Positions 27,017 through 36,037 are shown, numbered from the stretch's first letter. The stretch: 64,000 nt of DNA from Arsenicibacter rosenii (GCF_001870735.1 NZ_MORL01000007.1:275152-339151); one strand, 5' to 3'. Numbers and translations are program-made. Notes: generated by a model from the letters alone, not told the origin.

Positions 27017-27802
27017 ATGACCCACGAACCACTGCCCGGACTGAAACAATTTGACCTGACAGGCCGGACTGCCATTATTACCGGCGGCTCGAAAGGACTT
27101 GGTCTGGCCATGGCTGCCGGACTGGCATCGGCTGGTTGCCGCATCCTGCTTGTTAACCGGAACGCGGCTGAAGGCCAGACGGCAGCGCACCAGCTGGCCG
27201 GGGATTTCGGCGTTGACGCCCGCTCGTTTGCCGCCGACATTACCGATCAGGCGCAAACGGAGGCCATGGCACAGGCGGCCATGGATGCATTTGGCCGCAT
27301 CGATATTCTCATCAATAGTGCCGGTATCAATATCCGGGGAGCCATCGACGAACTGACCCAGGATGAGTTTAATAAGGTGATGCAGGTGAATGTCAATGGC
27401 ACCTGGTTATGTAGCCGGGCTGTGACGCCGTTTATGAAGGCACAGCAACGGGGGAGCATCATTAACTTGGCCAGTACGCTGGGGTTAGTGGGCCTGTCGA
27501 ACCGGACGCCTTATACGGCCAGTAAAGGGGCTGTTGTACAAATGACCCGTGCCCTGGCCCTTGAACTGGCCCCGTTCAACATCAACGTAAACGCCATTTG
27601 TCCGGGCCCGTTCCTGACCGAAATGAACCTGCCCATTGCCGATACCGAAGAAGGCCGGCGTTTTGTCGTAGGAGCAACCGCCTTAGGGCGCTGGGGACAC
27701 ATGCGCGAAATTCAGGGCGCCGCCATTTTCCTGGCCAGCGACGCCGGGAGCTACATGGTCGGCTCCATGCTGACCGTCGACGGTGGCTGGACGGCGCGGT
27801 AA
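27017..27802 (+). CDS. SDR-family oxidoreductase (gluconate 5-dehydrogenase-like)
   Basis: A 261-residue classical short-chain dehydrogenase. The Rossmann motif is TGGSKGLGLAMA, the structural NSAG motif is INSAGIN, and the catalytic Ser and Tyr-x3-Lys are in LASTLGLVG and YTASKGA. PGPFLTEMN follows, with the C-terminal MLTVDGGWTA. The N-terminal FDLTGRTAIITGG resembles 2-deoxy-D-gluconate 3-dehydrogenase and gluconate 5-dehydrogenase. The neighbours (cytochrome dehydrogenase, TIM-barrel protein and ACS-type permease) support a role in sugar-acid metabolism. The exact substrate is an inference. Confidence 0.88.
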   Translation: MTHEPLPGLKQFDLTGRTAIITGGSKGLGLAMAAGLASAGCRILLVNRNAAEGQTAAHQLAGDFGVDARSFAADITDQAQTEAMAQAAMDAFGRIDILINSAGINIRGAIDELTQDEFNKVMQVNVNGTWLCSRAVTPFMKAQQRGSIINLASTLGLVGLSNRTPYTASKGAVVQMTRALALELAPFNINVNAICPGPFLTEMNLPIADTEEGRRFVVGATALGRWGHMREIQGAAIFLASDAGSYMVGSMLTVDGGWTAR

Positions 27803-27811
27803 GGCTGGGTG

Positions 27812-27875
27812 CTGGATACCAGATGCTGAAGGGTACCGCGTATCTGGTATCCAGTATCCTGAACATCCAGTATCA
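27812..27875. repeat. Inverted repeat with GGATACC/GGTATCC arms
   Basis: Arms 27812-27823 and 27843-27854 are perfectly complementary over 12 bases, followed by further ATCCAGTATC words to about 27875. It lies between the SDR and MFS genes and shares the GGATACTGGAT vocabulary of the spacer at 16916-16950. There is no T-run, so this is probably not a terminator. Confidence 0.6.
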
Positions 27876-27905
27876 CCATAAGTAAGCTTTTTAACCAAAA
27901 TAATC

Positions 27906-29195
27906 ATGCGGACCCGTGTACGTTACGGCATGTTGGCACTGGTATTTGTCAACGTAGTCATCAATTACCTTGACCGGACGAACCTGGCCGTAGCGGCCTC
28001 GTCCTTAAGTAAAGACCTGCAGCTGGATAAGGTCGAGATGGGGCTTATTTTTTCTGCCTTTGGATGGGCCTATGCGCTGTTACAGGTGCCCGGCGGCTTA
28101 CTGGCCGACCGGGTAGTGCCGCGTGTACTTTATGCGGCTTGCCTGATTACGTGGTCCCTTGCCACGATCGGGCAGGGTTTTGTGCGCGGGTTTGCCGGTT
28201 TGTTTGCGCTTCGGGTGGCAACGGGCACGTTCGAAGCACCGTCTTATCCGATTAACAACCGGGTCGTAACGAGCTGGTTTCCGGAGCATGAACGGGCCTC
28301 ATCAATCGCGTTGTATGTGTCGGGGCAGTTTATCGGGCTGGCTTTTCTGACGCCTGTACTGGTTACGCTTCAGGTCTATGCCGGCTGGCAGGGCCTGTTT
28401 GTGGTGACCGGCCTGGCGGGTATTATCTGGGGCGTTGTCTGGTACTTTTTTTACCGGGATCCGCTTGATCATCCATCGGTCAGTGATGCCGAATTAACGT
28501 ACATCGAAGACGGCGGCGGTTTATTCCGGGGCCGGAAAAAAGCCGGTACATCGGTCTGGAGCTGGCATAATCTGCGGCAAGTGTTCCGTAACCGTACCTT
28601 GTGGGGTGTATATATCGGGCAGTTTGCCGTTAATGCTACCCTGTGGTTCTTCCTGACCTGGTTTCCGACCTACCTGGTCGAATACCGGGGGCTGAGTTTT
28701 ATCAAATCCGGTTATCTGGCGTCGGTGCCGTTTTTGTCGGCCTGCGCCGGTCTGCTGCTGTCGGGCTTCTTGTCTGACCACTTTACCCGCAAAGGCATAT
28801 CGGTCAGTATTGCCCGCAAAACCCCGATCATCGCCGGTCTGCTGTTGTCTGTCAGTATTGTCGGAGCTAATTATACCGACGATACCGCGATGATCATTTT
28901 CTATATGGCACTGGCATTTTTCGGCTCCGGTATGGCGCTGATTTCGTGGGTGTTTGTATCGATACTGTCCCCGAAACACCTCATCGGGCTAACCGGCGGT
29001 GTGTTTAATTTTATGGGCAATCTTGCGTCAATCGTTGTGCCGATTGTAATTGGCTTTCTGGCCAAAGACGGTGACTTTAAACCCGCTCTGGTGTTTATCG
29101 GGGCACTCGGTTTAGCGGGGGCCTGCTCGTATATCTTCCTGGTCGGTAAAATTGAGCGGGTGAACGTGCAGGAAGAACCGGTTGCGGTAGCTTAA
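27906..29195 (+). CDS. ACS-family MFS transporter (hexuronate/sugar-acid type)
   Basis: A 429-residue permease with about twelve membrane helices. The start RYGMLALVFVNVVINYLDRTNLAVAASSLSKDLQLDKVEMGLIFSAFGWAYALLQVPGGLLADRV is the signature of the anion:cation symporter family that includes ExuT and GudP. The central loop (about residues 185-225) is charged. It probably imports a hexuronate, glucarate or similar acid, which fits the dehydrogenase, isomerase and SDR genes upstream. The last four bases overlap the end of the convergent membrane-protein gene. Confidence 0.87.
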   Translation: MRTRVRYGMLALVFVNVVINYLDRTNLAVAASSLSKDLQLDKVEMGLIFSAFGWAYALLQVPGGLLADRVVPRVLYAACLITWSLATIGQGFVRGFAGLFALRVATGTFEAPSYPINNRVVTSWFPEHERASSIALYVSGQFIGLAFLTPVLVTLQVYAGWQGLFVVTGLAGIIWGVVWYFFYRDPLDHPSVSDAELTYIEDGGGLFRGRKKAGTSVWSWHNLRQVFRNRTLWGVYIGQFAVNATLWFFLTWFPTYLVEYRGLSFIKSGYLASVPFLSACAGLLLSGFLSDHFTRKGISVSIARKTPIIAGLLLSVSIVGANYTDDTAMIIFYMALAFFGSGMALISWVFVSILSPKHLIGLTGGVFNFMGNLASIVVPIVIGFLAKDGDFKPALVFIGALGLAGACSYIFLVGKIERVNVQEEPVAVA

Positions 29196-29974
29196 TCGAC
29201 TCCGCGTCTGGCTGGTGCATAGATGCGGGCAGCCGCTACGTTGATAATCGCATTAACCAGAAAAGCCAGGAAAAAAGAGAGGCCAACCGGAAATTCACGC
29301 AGCAGAAATGCCTGTAAAAACAAAAATGTAGTAAAGCCTAAAAGGCCGATCACGATGCCGCGCATGGTGGCTACGGTGGCGTCACTGCCTTGTAACAGGT
29401 GGGAGAAAATGGCCAGAATAGACGTTAGAATAGGGAAGGGAGTAAGTACGCCGCTCCACGTTGGTCCCAGCAATTCGGCCAGACCGGTGATACCCAGTGT
29501 AAACAGCGTGGCTACCGCCATCCGGATCAGAATGTCGTATTTCAGTCGCTTCCCGGCTTTGGGAGCGGCTGCCGGAACCGGGAAAAAGTAAAGAGCAACG
29601 AGAATGCTTACCATGGTAACCGCATAACTAGCTACCAGCGGCAGCGCCAGGTAGTTGAGCGATAGAGCAGTGGCTGTATAAATGCCATACGACAGGGTAA
29701 GTGTCAGCGCCCACAGGTAGCGTTTAGAAAACCAGGCATAGCTAAAGCAAAAGGCCAGCAGGGCGACAATGCCGGTCATGATGCCCTGTACGGCGTTAAT
29801 GCCGAATTGAGTGCCCTGTTCCAGAATAAAAAAGAGCAGAATGGCTCCCGCTACCCAGGGCATACTGCCAATCAGTCCGCCGATCTGATGCCCCCAGCGC
29901 CGGATCGCTAACGTAATCAGGGCGACAACCGAAGGCATAAGGGTAAGTTTGAGCAGGAGAACAGGGATAGACAT
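29192..29974 (-). CDS. Integral membrane protein of unknown function
   Basis: A strongly hydrophobic protein of about 260 residues with eight to ten predicted helices. I do not recognise its family. Visible blocks are LTLMPSVVALITLAIRRWGHQIGGLIGSMPWVAGAILLFFILEQG and GPTWSGVLTPFPILTSILAIFSHLLQG, both with conserved-looking Gly/Pro positions inside membrane segments, which suggests a transporter. I prefer the ATG at 29974 (MSIPVLLLKLTL). The frame stays open to an ATG at 30019, which would add 15 residues. It converges on the ACS permease. Confidence 0.7.
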   Translation of the reverse strand: MSIPVLLLKLTLMPSVVALITLAIRRWGHQIGGLIGSMPWVAGAILLFFILEQGTQFGINAVQGIMTGIVALLAFCFSYAWFSKRYLWALTLTLSYGIYTATALSLNYLALPLVASYAVTMVSILVALYFFPVPAAAPKAGKRLKYDILIRMAVATLFTLGITGLAELLGPTWSGVLTPFPILTSILAIFSHLLQGSDATVATMRGIVIGLLGFTTFLFLQAFLLREFPVGLSFFLAFLVNAIINVAAARIYAPARRGVD

Positions 29975-30019
29975 GACCGGAGTAAGCACACAGTAAAAGC
30001 CCTTCAGCACATGCCGCAA

Positions 30020-30575
30020 GGCTCATAAAGCTGCAAATAAAGCAAATTTCCTGCGTATCAGACGAATGGAGCTAAAACCGGAATAAACAGCAAGTGAATT
30101 AACGTAGATTTGACGAGTCTATAAAACAAAAAAAGTCAGACTCAATATGGTCTGGCTTTTTCCAAGATTACTTGCTTATTCCCTGCTAGCAATGATGGTT
30201 AATAAGTTGAGAAGCTAAGGGTATTTTGCTTAACCTTATGTTCGATCAACATAAAGGATCAGCATTGCTTTCAATTTGCTTAACTACTTGCTAAGGGATT
30301 GTAAGTTTATGAAATACATATGAGAATATAAATATATAATTATATTACTTTCATGTATGGGATTTTTGTCACTCTCATTAGTAAAAGAAATAGCACAAGT
30401 TGATTGTGTAAGCTGCTGAAAAACAAATGCATGTTGCCTTTTTTTGTGAATAAATGCAATTTACAGATGAGTTGTTAATTAAAATTGCCTCCACAGTAAA
30501 TTGTATAGTCGAAATACATTTTTCGGGATATATTTATGTGATAATCAGCGTAAAAAACGCAGAGAGTACATTAAA
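30020..30575. other. AT-rich intergenic region
   Basis: About 550 bases, clearly richer in A and T than the surrounding genes, with no open frame of note. A terminator-like hairpin lies at 30128-30161. The remainder, especially 30300-30545, is nearly featureless AT-rich DNA beside a decayed ABC-F gene. It may be the remains of lost genes. Confidence 0.5.
30128..30161. terminator. Bidirectional terminator-like hairpin
   Basis: An 8-bp stem (30134-30141 with 30150-30157, one G-U pair) has an A-run on the left and a T-run on the right, so it can act on both strands. No gene end is close on either side. Confidence 0.65.
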
Positions 30576-31630
30576 TCAGTGGAGCGTGATGGAGGATTGT
30601 ACATCAAAATCCTGAATAAAATAATGATCGTGCGAAATAACCAGTAAGGTTCCTGTAAAGGCTTTGACGGCATGTGTGAGCACTTCCTGGCTCTGATAAT
30701 CCAGGTTGTTGGTTGGTTCATCAAGAATTAACAGATCAGGTGCCTGATGGCTTACGATAAGGCAGCATAAAGCGAGTTTCATTTTTTCTCCGCCACTCAG
30801 GTCGCCACACTGCCGAGTAATCACGGGTAAACTGATGATAATCCAGCAGCATTTTTAGGGCGTGTTCCGGCAAAAGGCGTGTAGTAAACTGCTGCACCTG
30901 CTCAACGACCATCAACCCGTTTCGGATCAATGAATATTCCTGATCCAGATACGCATAATGCATACCGGCCAGAAAAAGCTTACCCGATGCAGGCGATAAC
31001 TGCCCGGTGATCAGCTTGAGCAATGTGGTCTTGCCGGAGCCGGTCGTGACTAATCACCAGCAAAGTGCCTTTGAACTGCTGAATCATGGCGTACAAAAGA
31101 TGCCGGCTTTCCGTATCGAGGTGATTGGATGGCTCGTCCATGAGCAACACAGAAGGCGCGTGAATCAACACACCCGCCAGCAATACCCTGGTTTTCTCGC
31201 CACCCGATAGGGAACGGACCGGCTGATCCGGCGAAAGATGGGCTAAATGCCAGTGAGTCAGGGCGGCCTCCAGACGTTCGTCAATATCCCAGTCATCGTT
31301 GAGCGTGGCAAAGTGGTGTTCGGCCATGTCGCCCGTCAGAATGGCTTGTAGCGCCATTCGTTTTTGGTCGGCCCCAAGCAGGCCGGCCACCGTCAGCTCA
31401 TCGAACTGACCGGTATGTTGGGGAATGTACCAGGGCGTATCTGCCAGCGAGATGGTGCCGGCTACCGGCTGTAGACGACCGGCAATCAGTTTCAGTAAGG
31501 TTGATTTGCCTGCGCCGTTGTTGCCGACGAGGGCTGCCTTATGCCCGGAACTGACAGCAACAGTCAGGTTATCAAACAGTAATTCCCGGTCGGGATGGGT
31601 ATAGGTAAGTGCGTTGACGATAATGGACAT
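30576..31630 (-). pseudogene. ABC-F family ATPase, decayed by an internal deletion and a frameshift
   Basis: The first ABC domain is nearly whole: Walker A in LVGNNGAGKSTLLKLIAG, LSGGEKTRVLLAG signature, and LLMDEPSNHLDTESR Walker B (31630 down to about 31050). Right after its LLVISHDR motif the sequence jumps, in another frame, to the Walker A of the second domain (GSGKTTLLKLITG, near 31035-31000). The inter-domain linker and the start of domain two are gone. A second frameshift lies near 30820, between HQFTRDY and CGDLSGGEKMKLAL. The end with LLILDEPTNNLDYQSQ and VISHDHYF is preserved. ABC-F proteins act on ribosomes and some give antibiotic resistance. This copy cannot make a full protein. 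Confidence 0.88.
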
Positions 31631-32015
31631 GATCGTAACGGAGAATAAAGTGGAACACTGGAAAACAGGAATATGGCGCTGGCCGGTAAGGCAGCGAGAA
31701 GGGGAGGGCAGACTCCGGAAGAATAAGAATTACATGCGTTTAACGTAATTGCCGCCCGACACTGGGGTGTGTCAGTGGCTGTTGGCCACTGATTGTCAAA
31801 GCGTTTTGAAGTTAGTGAACGCCGGATTAAATCCCGGTTTACGTCAATCTCACATGCGAAGATGTTTTACTAGCCTGACCGTCGGTATCCGAAGCTGTTG
31901 ATGAACAGGTAATACAGAGGCAGCTTATCAGGAAGAGTTGAAAATGGCCGTAAAAGTTCCCGTATCACCGGTTTTGGTTAACTTTCCGCTTTCAATCCAA
32001 CTCCAATACTGCTTT
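31631..32015. other. Intergenic region upstream of the redoxin-like gene
   Basis: About 385 bases without a convincing gene. A short hairpin with arms CAGTGGC/GCCACTG occurs near 31771-31792. The frame of the following gene is open through the last 80 bases from a TTG at 31938, but those residues do not resemble a signal peptide. I see no other clear signal. Confidence 0.4.
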
Positions 32016-32792
32016 ATGAAGAACACCACTGTCAAACTGATCCGCCATGTAAAAGCTATGTTCCTTACCAATGCTGTTTTCTGTAGTCTGCTATTGGCAC
32101 CGCACGCAAACGCGCAGGAGGCCGTAAAAGTGACCACCGGCGGATTCAAAAGTACCCGCCGGTTTGATGAAACTACTCCGATATTTGAAGAAGGAACGGG
32201 CAAACGTCTGTCAAAGGAAGAGTTCCGGACACTGGCCCGGACCAACTTCAACGGGTACCGCCTGATTCCTGATTTTAATGAGTACGGAGAAATCGGTTTC
32301 TACACCATCCGCCCGATGACGGAAGAAGAGCAGCAAAACCGTCGTTTCAATGACCGTGATCCGGCCCGGCGGCCCAACGAAGGCACCCGCATGCCCGAAC
32401 TGGTGTTTAACGCAATCGACAAAAAAGAATACAGGCTGACGGAACAGCAGGGAAAGGTTGTATTGCTGAGTTTCTGGCTTTCCACGCAAAAACCGTTTTG
32501 GTCACCGGTAAATAACCAGAAGTTTACAGAAGCCGTTGGTCCGTTTCTGGCGAATACGGACTTTCTTTCGCTGGGTATCCTGCTGGATGGAAAAGACGAG
32601 ATTAGCAAAGCCATGGAAACCGAAACGTTTTCATTTATTCCGGTGCCGGACGGGACCGGATTTCATCAGAAAATGCACCTGACCACCTTTCCGGCTTTTG
32701 CCGTTATTGATAAGAACGGAACAATTGTCGCCTGGCATTACGGCAGTAAATTTGACGAGCTGAAGAAGATACTTCAACGGGTCGTTAAGTGA
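32016..32792 (+). CDS. Exported thioredoxin-like (TlpA/redoxin-fold) protein without the CxxC motif
   Basis: From the ATG at 32016 the protein has 258 residues. A long signal peptide ends near HANAQ. The C-terminal half has the redoxin pattern: MPELVFNAIDKKEYRLTEQQGKVVLLSFWLSTQKPFW, SLGILLDGKDEI, and TTFPAFAVIDKNGTIVAWHYG with the cis-Pro-type turn. Where TlpA-like proteins have WCxxC, this one reads FWLSTQKPFW with no cysteine at either position. A thiol redox role is therefore unlikely; a binding or structural role is possible. It stands alone upstream of a Na+/H+ antiporter. Confidence 0.75.
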   Translation: MKNTTVKLIRHVKAMFLTNAVFCSLLLAPHANAQEAVKVTTGGFKSTRRFDETTPIFEEGTGKRLSKEEFRTLARTNFNGYRLIPDFNEYGEIGFYTIRPMTEEEQQNRRFNDRDPARRPNEGTRMPELVFNAIDKKEYRLTEQQGKVVLLSFWLSTQKPFWSPVNNQKFTEAVGPFLANTDFLSLGILLDGKDEISKAMETETFSFIPVPDGTGFHQKMHLTTFPAFAVIDKNGTIVAWHYGSKFDELKKILQRVVK

Positions 32793-32886
32793 CAAACCGA
32801 TTGGGGATACTGCTTTTTTGCCGCTAAAGCGGTATCTTCGGGGTTGTCAAAGGCCACTGTTGTAGAAAGTTGATTCCCACGCACGT

Positions 32887-34488
32887 ATGCACGAAACATT
32901 ACTGCTCTGTTTATCGCTCCTGTTATTAGTGATGGTGCTGGTTATGCTGGCCCAGCGCCTGCGGGTGTCTTACCCCATTTTTTTAGTGCTGGGCGGATTG
33001 CTGATCAGCTTTATCCCGGGGGTTCCGGTCATCAAAGTTGACCATGAGTTAATCTTTCTGATTTTTTTGCCGCCATTACTCTATGAAGCGGCCTGGTTTA
33101 CGTCCTGGAAAGCCTTCTGGAAGTGGCGTCGGGTTATTTCGACGAATGCCTTTATTCTGGTCTTGCTCACGTCCTGTGTGGTTGCCTTCGCGGCACAGGC
33201 CTTTTTGCCGGGCTTTACGCTGGCGCTGGGCTTTCTGCTGGGCGGGATTGTCTCACCGCCCGATGCGGTGGCCGCAACATCGGTGACTAAAGGACTGAAA
33301 GTACCGAAGCGGGTTGTGACAATACTGGAAGGCGAGAGTCTGGTCAACGACGCGTCCAGCCTGATTATCTTCCGGTTTGCGCTGGCGGCGGTGCTGTCCG
33401 GAACGTTTATCTGGGAAAAGGCGGCTGCCGACTTTGTGCTGGTGACGGGCGTCGGAATTATTATCGGGGTAGCTATCGCCCATGTGTTTTATGTGATACA
33501 CCGCTGGCTGCCGACTACGCCCAGCATTGATACCGCCCTGACAGTGATTGCGCCTTACCTGATGTATCTGGTGGCGGAAGAATTTCATTTTTCAGGGGTG
33601 ATGGCGGTGGTCAGCGGCGGGTTATTCCTGTCGTACCGCAACCATGAGATTTTTTCGTATCAGACCCGGATGCAGTCCTACAGCCTGTGGGCTACCCTGG
33701 GGTTTGTCCTCAATGGGACCGTATTTATCCTGATTGGCCTTGAACTGCCGGTTATCGTGGATGAACTGGGCGAATATTCGAAATGGGAGGCAATCGGCTA
33801 TGGGGTGCTGATTACGGGCATTCTGATTGTGACCCGCATGGCGGTGGCGATGGGCACGTCGCTGTTTACGCGGTTCATGAGCCGTTTTATCTGGGTGAAC
33901 GATGCGAATCCCGGCTGGAAATACCCGCTGGTAATTGGCTGGGCCGGTATGCGGGGTGTGGTGTCGCTGGCTTCGGCGCTCTCTATTCCGCCCTTGCTCG
34001 ACAATGGGCAGCCGTTTCCGCAACGAAACCTGATTCTGTTTATCACGTTTGTGGTTATTCTGCTGACGTTGGTTGTGCAGGGGCTGACCTTGCCGGCGAT
34101 CATCAACTTTGTGAATCTAAAAGAACAGGATATGGCACCGGAAGAAGAGCAGGAGGCCGAAATCCGGGTGCGGCTGGTAAAGGTGGCCATTGAGGCGCTG
34201 GAATCACAGTATGCCGACGACATGGCAAGCAACGAATGGGTAAAAAACCTGCGCCGCCGTATGGTCGCCGATCACAGCCACGCCGAAGGCTATCTGGCCG
34301 CTGTAACCTGTATTCCTGAGCAGAAGGAGGCTGTAAGCCGGTACCGCGAAATTCACGCGGATCTGCTGAAAATCCAGCGCCGTGAGCTCTACAAAATGCG
34401 TAAACGCACTGAGCTCGACGATGAAGTAATCCGCAAACAGGAAGCCCAGATGGACCTCGACGAGGCCAGTCTGTCGATGCTGCATTGA
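32887..34488 (+). CDS. Na+/H+ antiporter, CPA1 family
   Basis: This 533-residue protein has about twelve membrane helices in residues 1-405, followed by a charged cytoplasmic tail of about 125 residues. Family motifs are visible: FLPPLLYEAAW in helix 3, GGIVSPPDAVAATSV with the conserved Asp, and LEGESLVNDASSLIIFRFA with the paired ND ion-binding residues. GWAGMRGVVSLASALSIP is the third block. It exchanges sodium or potassium for protons to control pH and ion balance. It is followed by a long perfect inverted repeat and the convergent SDR gene. Confidence 0.92.
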   Translation: MHETLLLCLSLLLLVMVLVMLAQRLRVSYPIFLVLGGLLISFIPGVPVIKVDHELIFLIFLPPLLYEAAWFTSWKAFWKWRRVISTNAFILVLLTSCVVAFAAQAFLPGFTLALGFLLGGIVSPPDAVAATSVTKGLKVPKRVVTILEGESLVNDASSLIIFRFALAAVLSGTFIWEKAAADFVLVTGVGIIIGVAIAHVFYVIHRWLPTTPSIDTALTVIAPYLMYLVAEEFHFSGVMAVVSGGLFLSYRNHEIFSYQTRMQSYSLWATLGFVLNGTVFILIGLELPVIVDELGEYSKWEAIGYGVLITGILIVTRMAVAMGTSLFTRFMSRFIWVNDANPGWKYPLVIGWAGMRGVVSLASALSIPPLLDNGQPFPQRNLILFITFVVILLTLVVQGLTLPAIINFVNLKEQDMAPEEEQEAEIRVRLVKVAIEALESQYADDMASNEWVKNLRRRMVADHSHAEGYLAAVTCIPEQKEAVSRYREIHADLLKIQRRELYKMRKRTELDDEVIRKQEAQMDLDEASLSMLH

Positions 34489-34494
34489 GGTGAT

Positions 34495-34529
34495 CAGTGG
34501 TGGCACGACAGACAGTCGTGCCACCACTA
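34495..34529. repeat. Perfect 14-bp inverted repeat (REP-like)
   Basis: Arms 34496-34509 and 34515-34528 are perfectly complementary around a 5-base loop. It lies between convergent genes and lacks T-runs on both sides, so it looks more like a REP-type element than an ordinary terminator, although it may still act as a bidirectional 3' hairpin. Confidence 0.75.
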
Positions 34530-34535
34530 TACTAC

Positions 34536-35273
34536 TTACGCATTCAGCGCGGCGAAGGCCTGGGCAGGCGCCGACCGCGACAGGGCATATACGGCAGCCG
34601 TGTCGCCGATGTGCACCTCATAGGTGTCGCTGGCGAGGGCGTTGAGCAGTTCCTGTGCCACCACAGCCGGCGAAATACCTTTCTCGCCGCCAATATCCTG
34701 TGAAAACTCCGTGTTTACGAGTGGCGGCATTACTTCAAACACCTTAACAGCCGATGTACGCCCGAGCGCAAACCGGAGCGACTGCGTGTAGGAATGCAGC
34801 GCCGCTTTACTGGCCGAATAGGTCGATAGCTGACTAATGGGGACAAAGGCCGCAATGGACGAGACATTGACCACGGCCGCTTCCGGCTGCTGCTTCAGGA
34901 GGGGTAACAGTTTCTCGGTCAGCCGGATCGTTGACAGGTAGTTGGTCAACATTTCCTCACCTGCTTTGGTATAGGCATCCGGCTGGCTGTCCAGATTGTA
35001 GGCAAACGCTTTCCCGGCGTTGTTGATCAGCACGTCAAGCTGCGGAAATGCCTGCTCAATCCGGGCTACCAAATGAGCTACATCGTCTTCCTTCGTAACA
35101 TCGCCGACAATGGCCGTCGCGTTTTTGAGCTGCGCTGCCGCTTGTTGCAGGCGGGCTTCATCACGGCCGGTGATAATTACGTTATGGCCTTGTTCATCAA
35201 AGGCTTTCGCAAAGGCAAAGCCAATGCCGGCACTGCCGCCGGTAATCAGGATGGTATGCTGTGTCGTGTTCAT
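34536..35273 (-). CDS. DltE-like short-chain dehydrogenase/reductase, TetR-controlled
   Basis: The 245-residue protein is a classical SDR: ITGGSAGIGFAFAKAF is the nucleotide-binding motif, INNAGKA the NAG motif, and VNVSSIAAF with YSASKAAL carries the catalytic Ser, Tyr and Lys. DVLINNAGKAFAYN and LPLLKQQPEAAVVNVSS resemble DltE/YciK-like reductases. The substrate is unknown. A palindrome (35300-35313) sits in its promoter region, and a closely similar palindrome precedes the TetR gene just upstream. That is good evidence that the TetR protein at 35332-35934 represses it. Confidence 0.88.
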   Translation of the reverse strand: MNTTQHTILITGGSAGIGFAFAKAFDEQGHNVIITGRDEARLQQAAAQLKNATAIVGDVTKEDDVAHLVARIEQAFPQLDVLINNAGKAFAYNLDSQPDAYTKAGEEMLTNYLSTIRLTEKLLPLLKQQPEAAVVNVSSIAAFVPISQLSTYSASKAALHSYTQSLRFALGRTSAVKVFEVMPPLVNTEFSQDIGGEKGISPAVVAQELLNALASDTYEVHIGDTAAVYALSRSAPAQAFAALNA

Positions 35274-35299
35274 GGGAATTGTTCTTGTTTTTCAATAAA

Positions 35300-35313
35300 A
35301 TACCGATCGGTAT
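35300..35313. promoter_or_regulatory. TetR operator, copy 1 (ATACCGATCGGTAT)
   Basis: A perfect 14-bp palindrome lies 26 bases upstream of the SDR start codon. It differs from the second copy at 35944-35957 at only two positions, which are symmetric. Binding by the neighbouring TetR protein is inferred. Confidence 0.82.
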
Positions 35314-35331
35314 ATTTTAGTTCAAATTTTT

Positions 35332-35934
35332 TTAACTTTTCTGATGACGGATCAAAAACTCAACCGTTTTCAGCACTTTATTCAGGCTGTTGGGGGAGTT
35401 GGTGGCTTTGGCAATCATGATCCCGCCTTCAATGAGTGCAATAAGGGAAAGAGCCAGTTGTTCGGGGTGTGTATCAGCCGTAAACTCACCGGCTTCGATA
35501 CCACCTTTAATGAGGTCAATGAGCCGCTTTTTCCAGGCCAGAATGGCTTTGGCCACGCGGTCTTTCAGGAGGTTGTTGGTGTCGTCGGCGTCAACGGCCG
35601 TATTCAGTATCGGACACCCGCCTTCCGGAAACTCTATCCCGGTCATGCTGTGATAGGCCCGGGTATATACTAACAGTTTATCCGTAAAGCTACCGGCTTC
35701 AGAAATGAGCTGCTGAACAGCCGTATTGATTTTTGCCAGATTATAGTCAAAACAGGCGAGGGCTACCTCTTCCTTGTTTTCGAAATTTCCGTAGATACTT
35801 CCTTTCGTCAGTCCGGTAGCATCGGTCAGATCGGATAAGGACGTGCCGGCGTATCCTTTCGTGTTAAAGATACCGGCCGTCTTCTCAATAATCAGCTGAC
35901 GGGTGCGCTCTGCTTTAGAAATTTCATTTTTCAT
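35332..35934 (-). CDS. TetR/AcrR-family transcriptional repressor
   Basis: This 200-residue protein has an N-terminal TetR helix-turn-helix: FNTKGYAGTSLSDLTDATGLTKGSIYGNFENKEEVALACF (about residues 18-60). The C-terminal helical domain is the ligand-binding part and includes FPEGGCPILNTAVDADD, as in AcrR/TetR_C_16-type regulators. The gene is followed by the SDR gene on the same strand. Similar palindromes precede both genes, so it probably represses itself and the SDR until an inducer, perhaps a carbonyl compound, binds. Confidence 0.92.
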   Translation of the reverse strand: MKNEISKAERTRQLIIEKTAGIFNTKGYAGTSLSDLTDATGLTKGSIYGNFENKEEVALACFDYNLAKINTAVQQLISEAGSFTDKLLVYTRAYHSMTGIEFPEGGCPILNTAVDADDTNNLLKDRVAKAILAWKKRLIDLIKGGIEAGEFTADTHPEQLALSLIALIEGGIMIAKATNSPNSLNKVLKTVEFLIRHQKS

Positions 35935-35943
35935 GCGTTAAAA

Positions 35944-35957
35944 ATACTGATTGGTAT
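35944..35957. promoter_or_regulatory. TetR operator, copy 2 (ATACTGATTGGTAT)
   Basis: An imperfect 14-bp palindrome, flanked by A and T runs, starts 9 bases upstream of the TetR start codon. It matches the site in front of the SDR in 12 of 14 bases and implies autoregulation. The divergent fabF gene starts 80 bases further on. Confidence 0.8.
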
Positions 35958-36037
35958 TTTTATTTCCTACTTTTACGCCCATTTTTAGCCTGTACAATTC
36001 AGACAGGCTGGTAAAACGCAGGTAGAGGATAGATACA

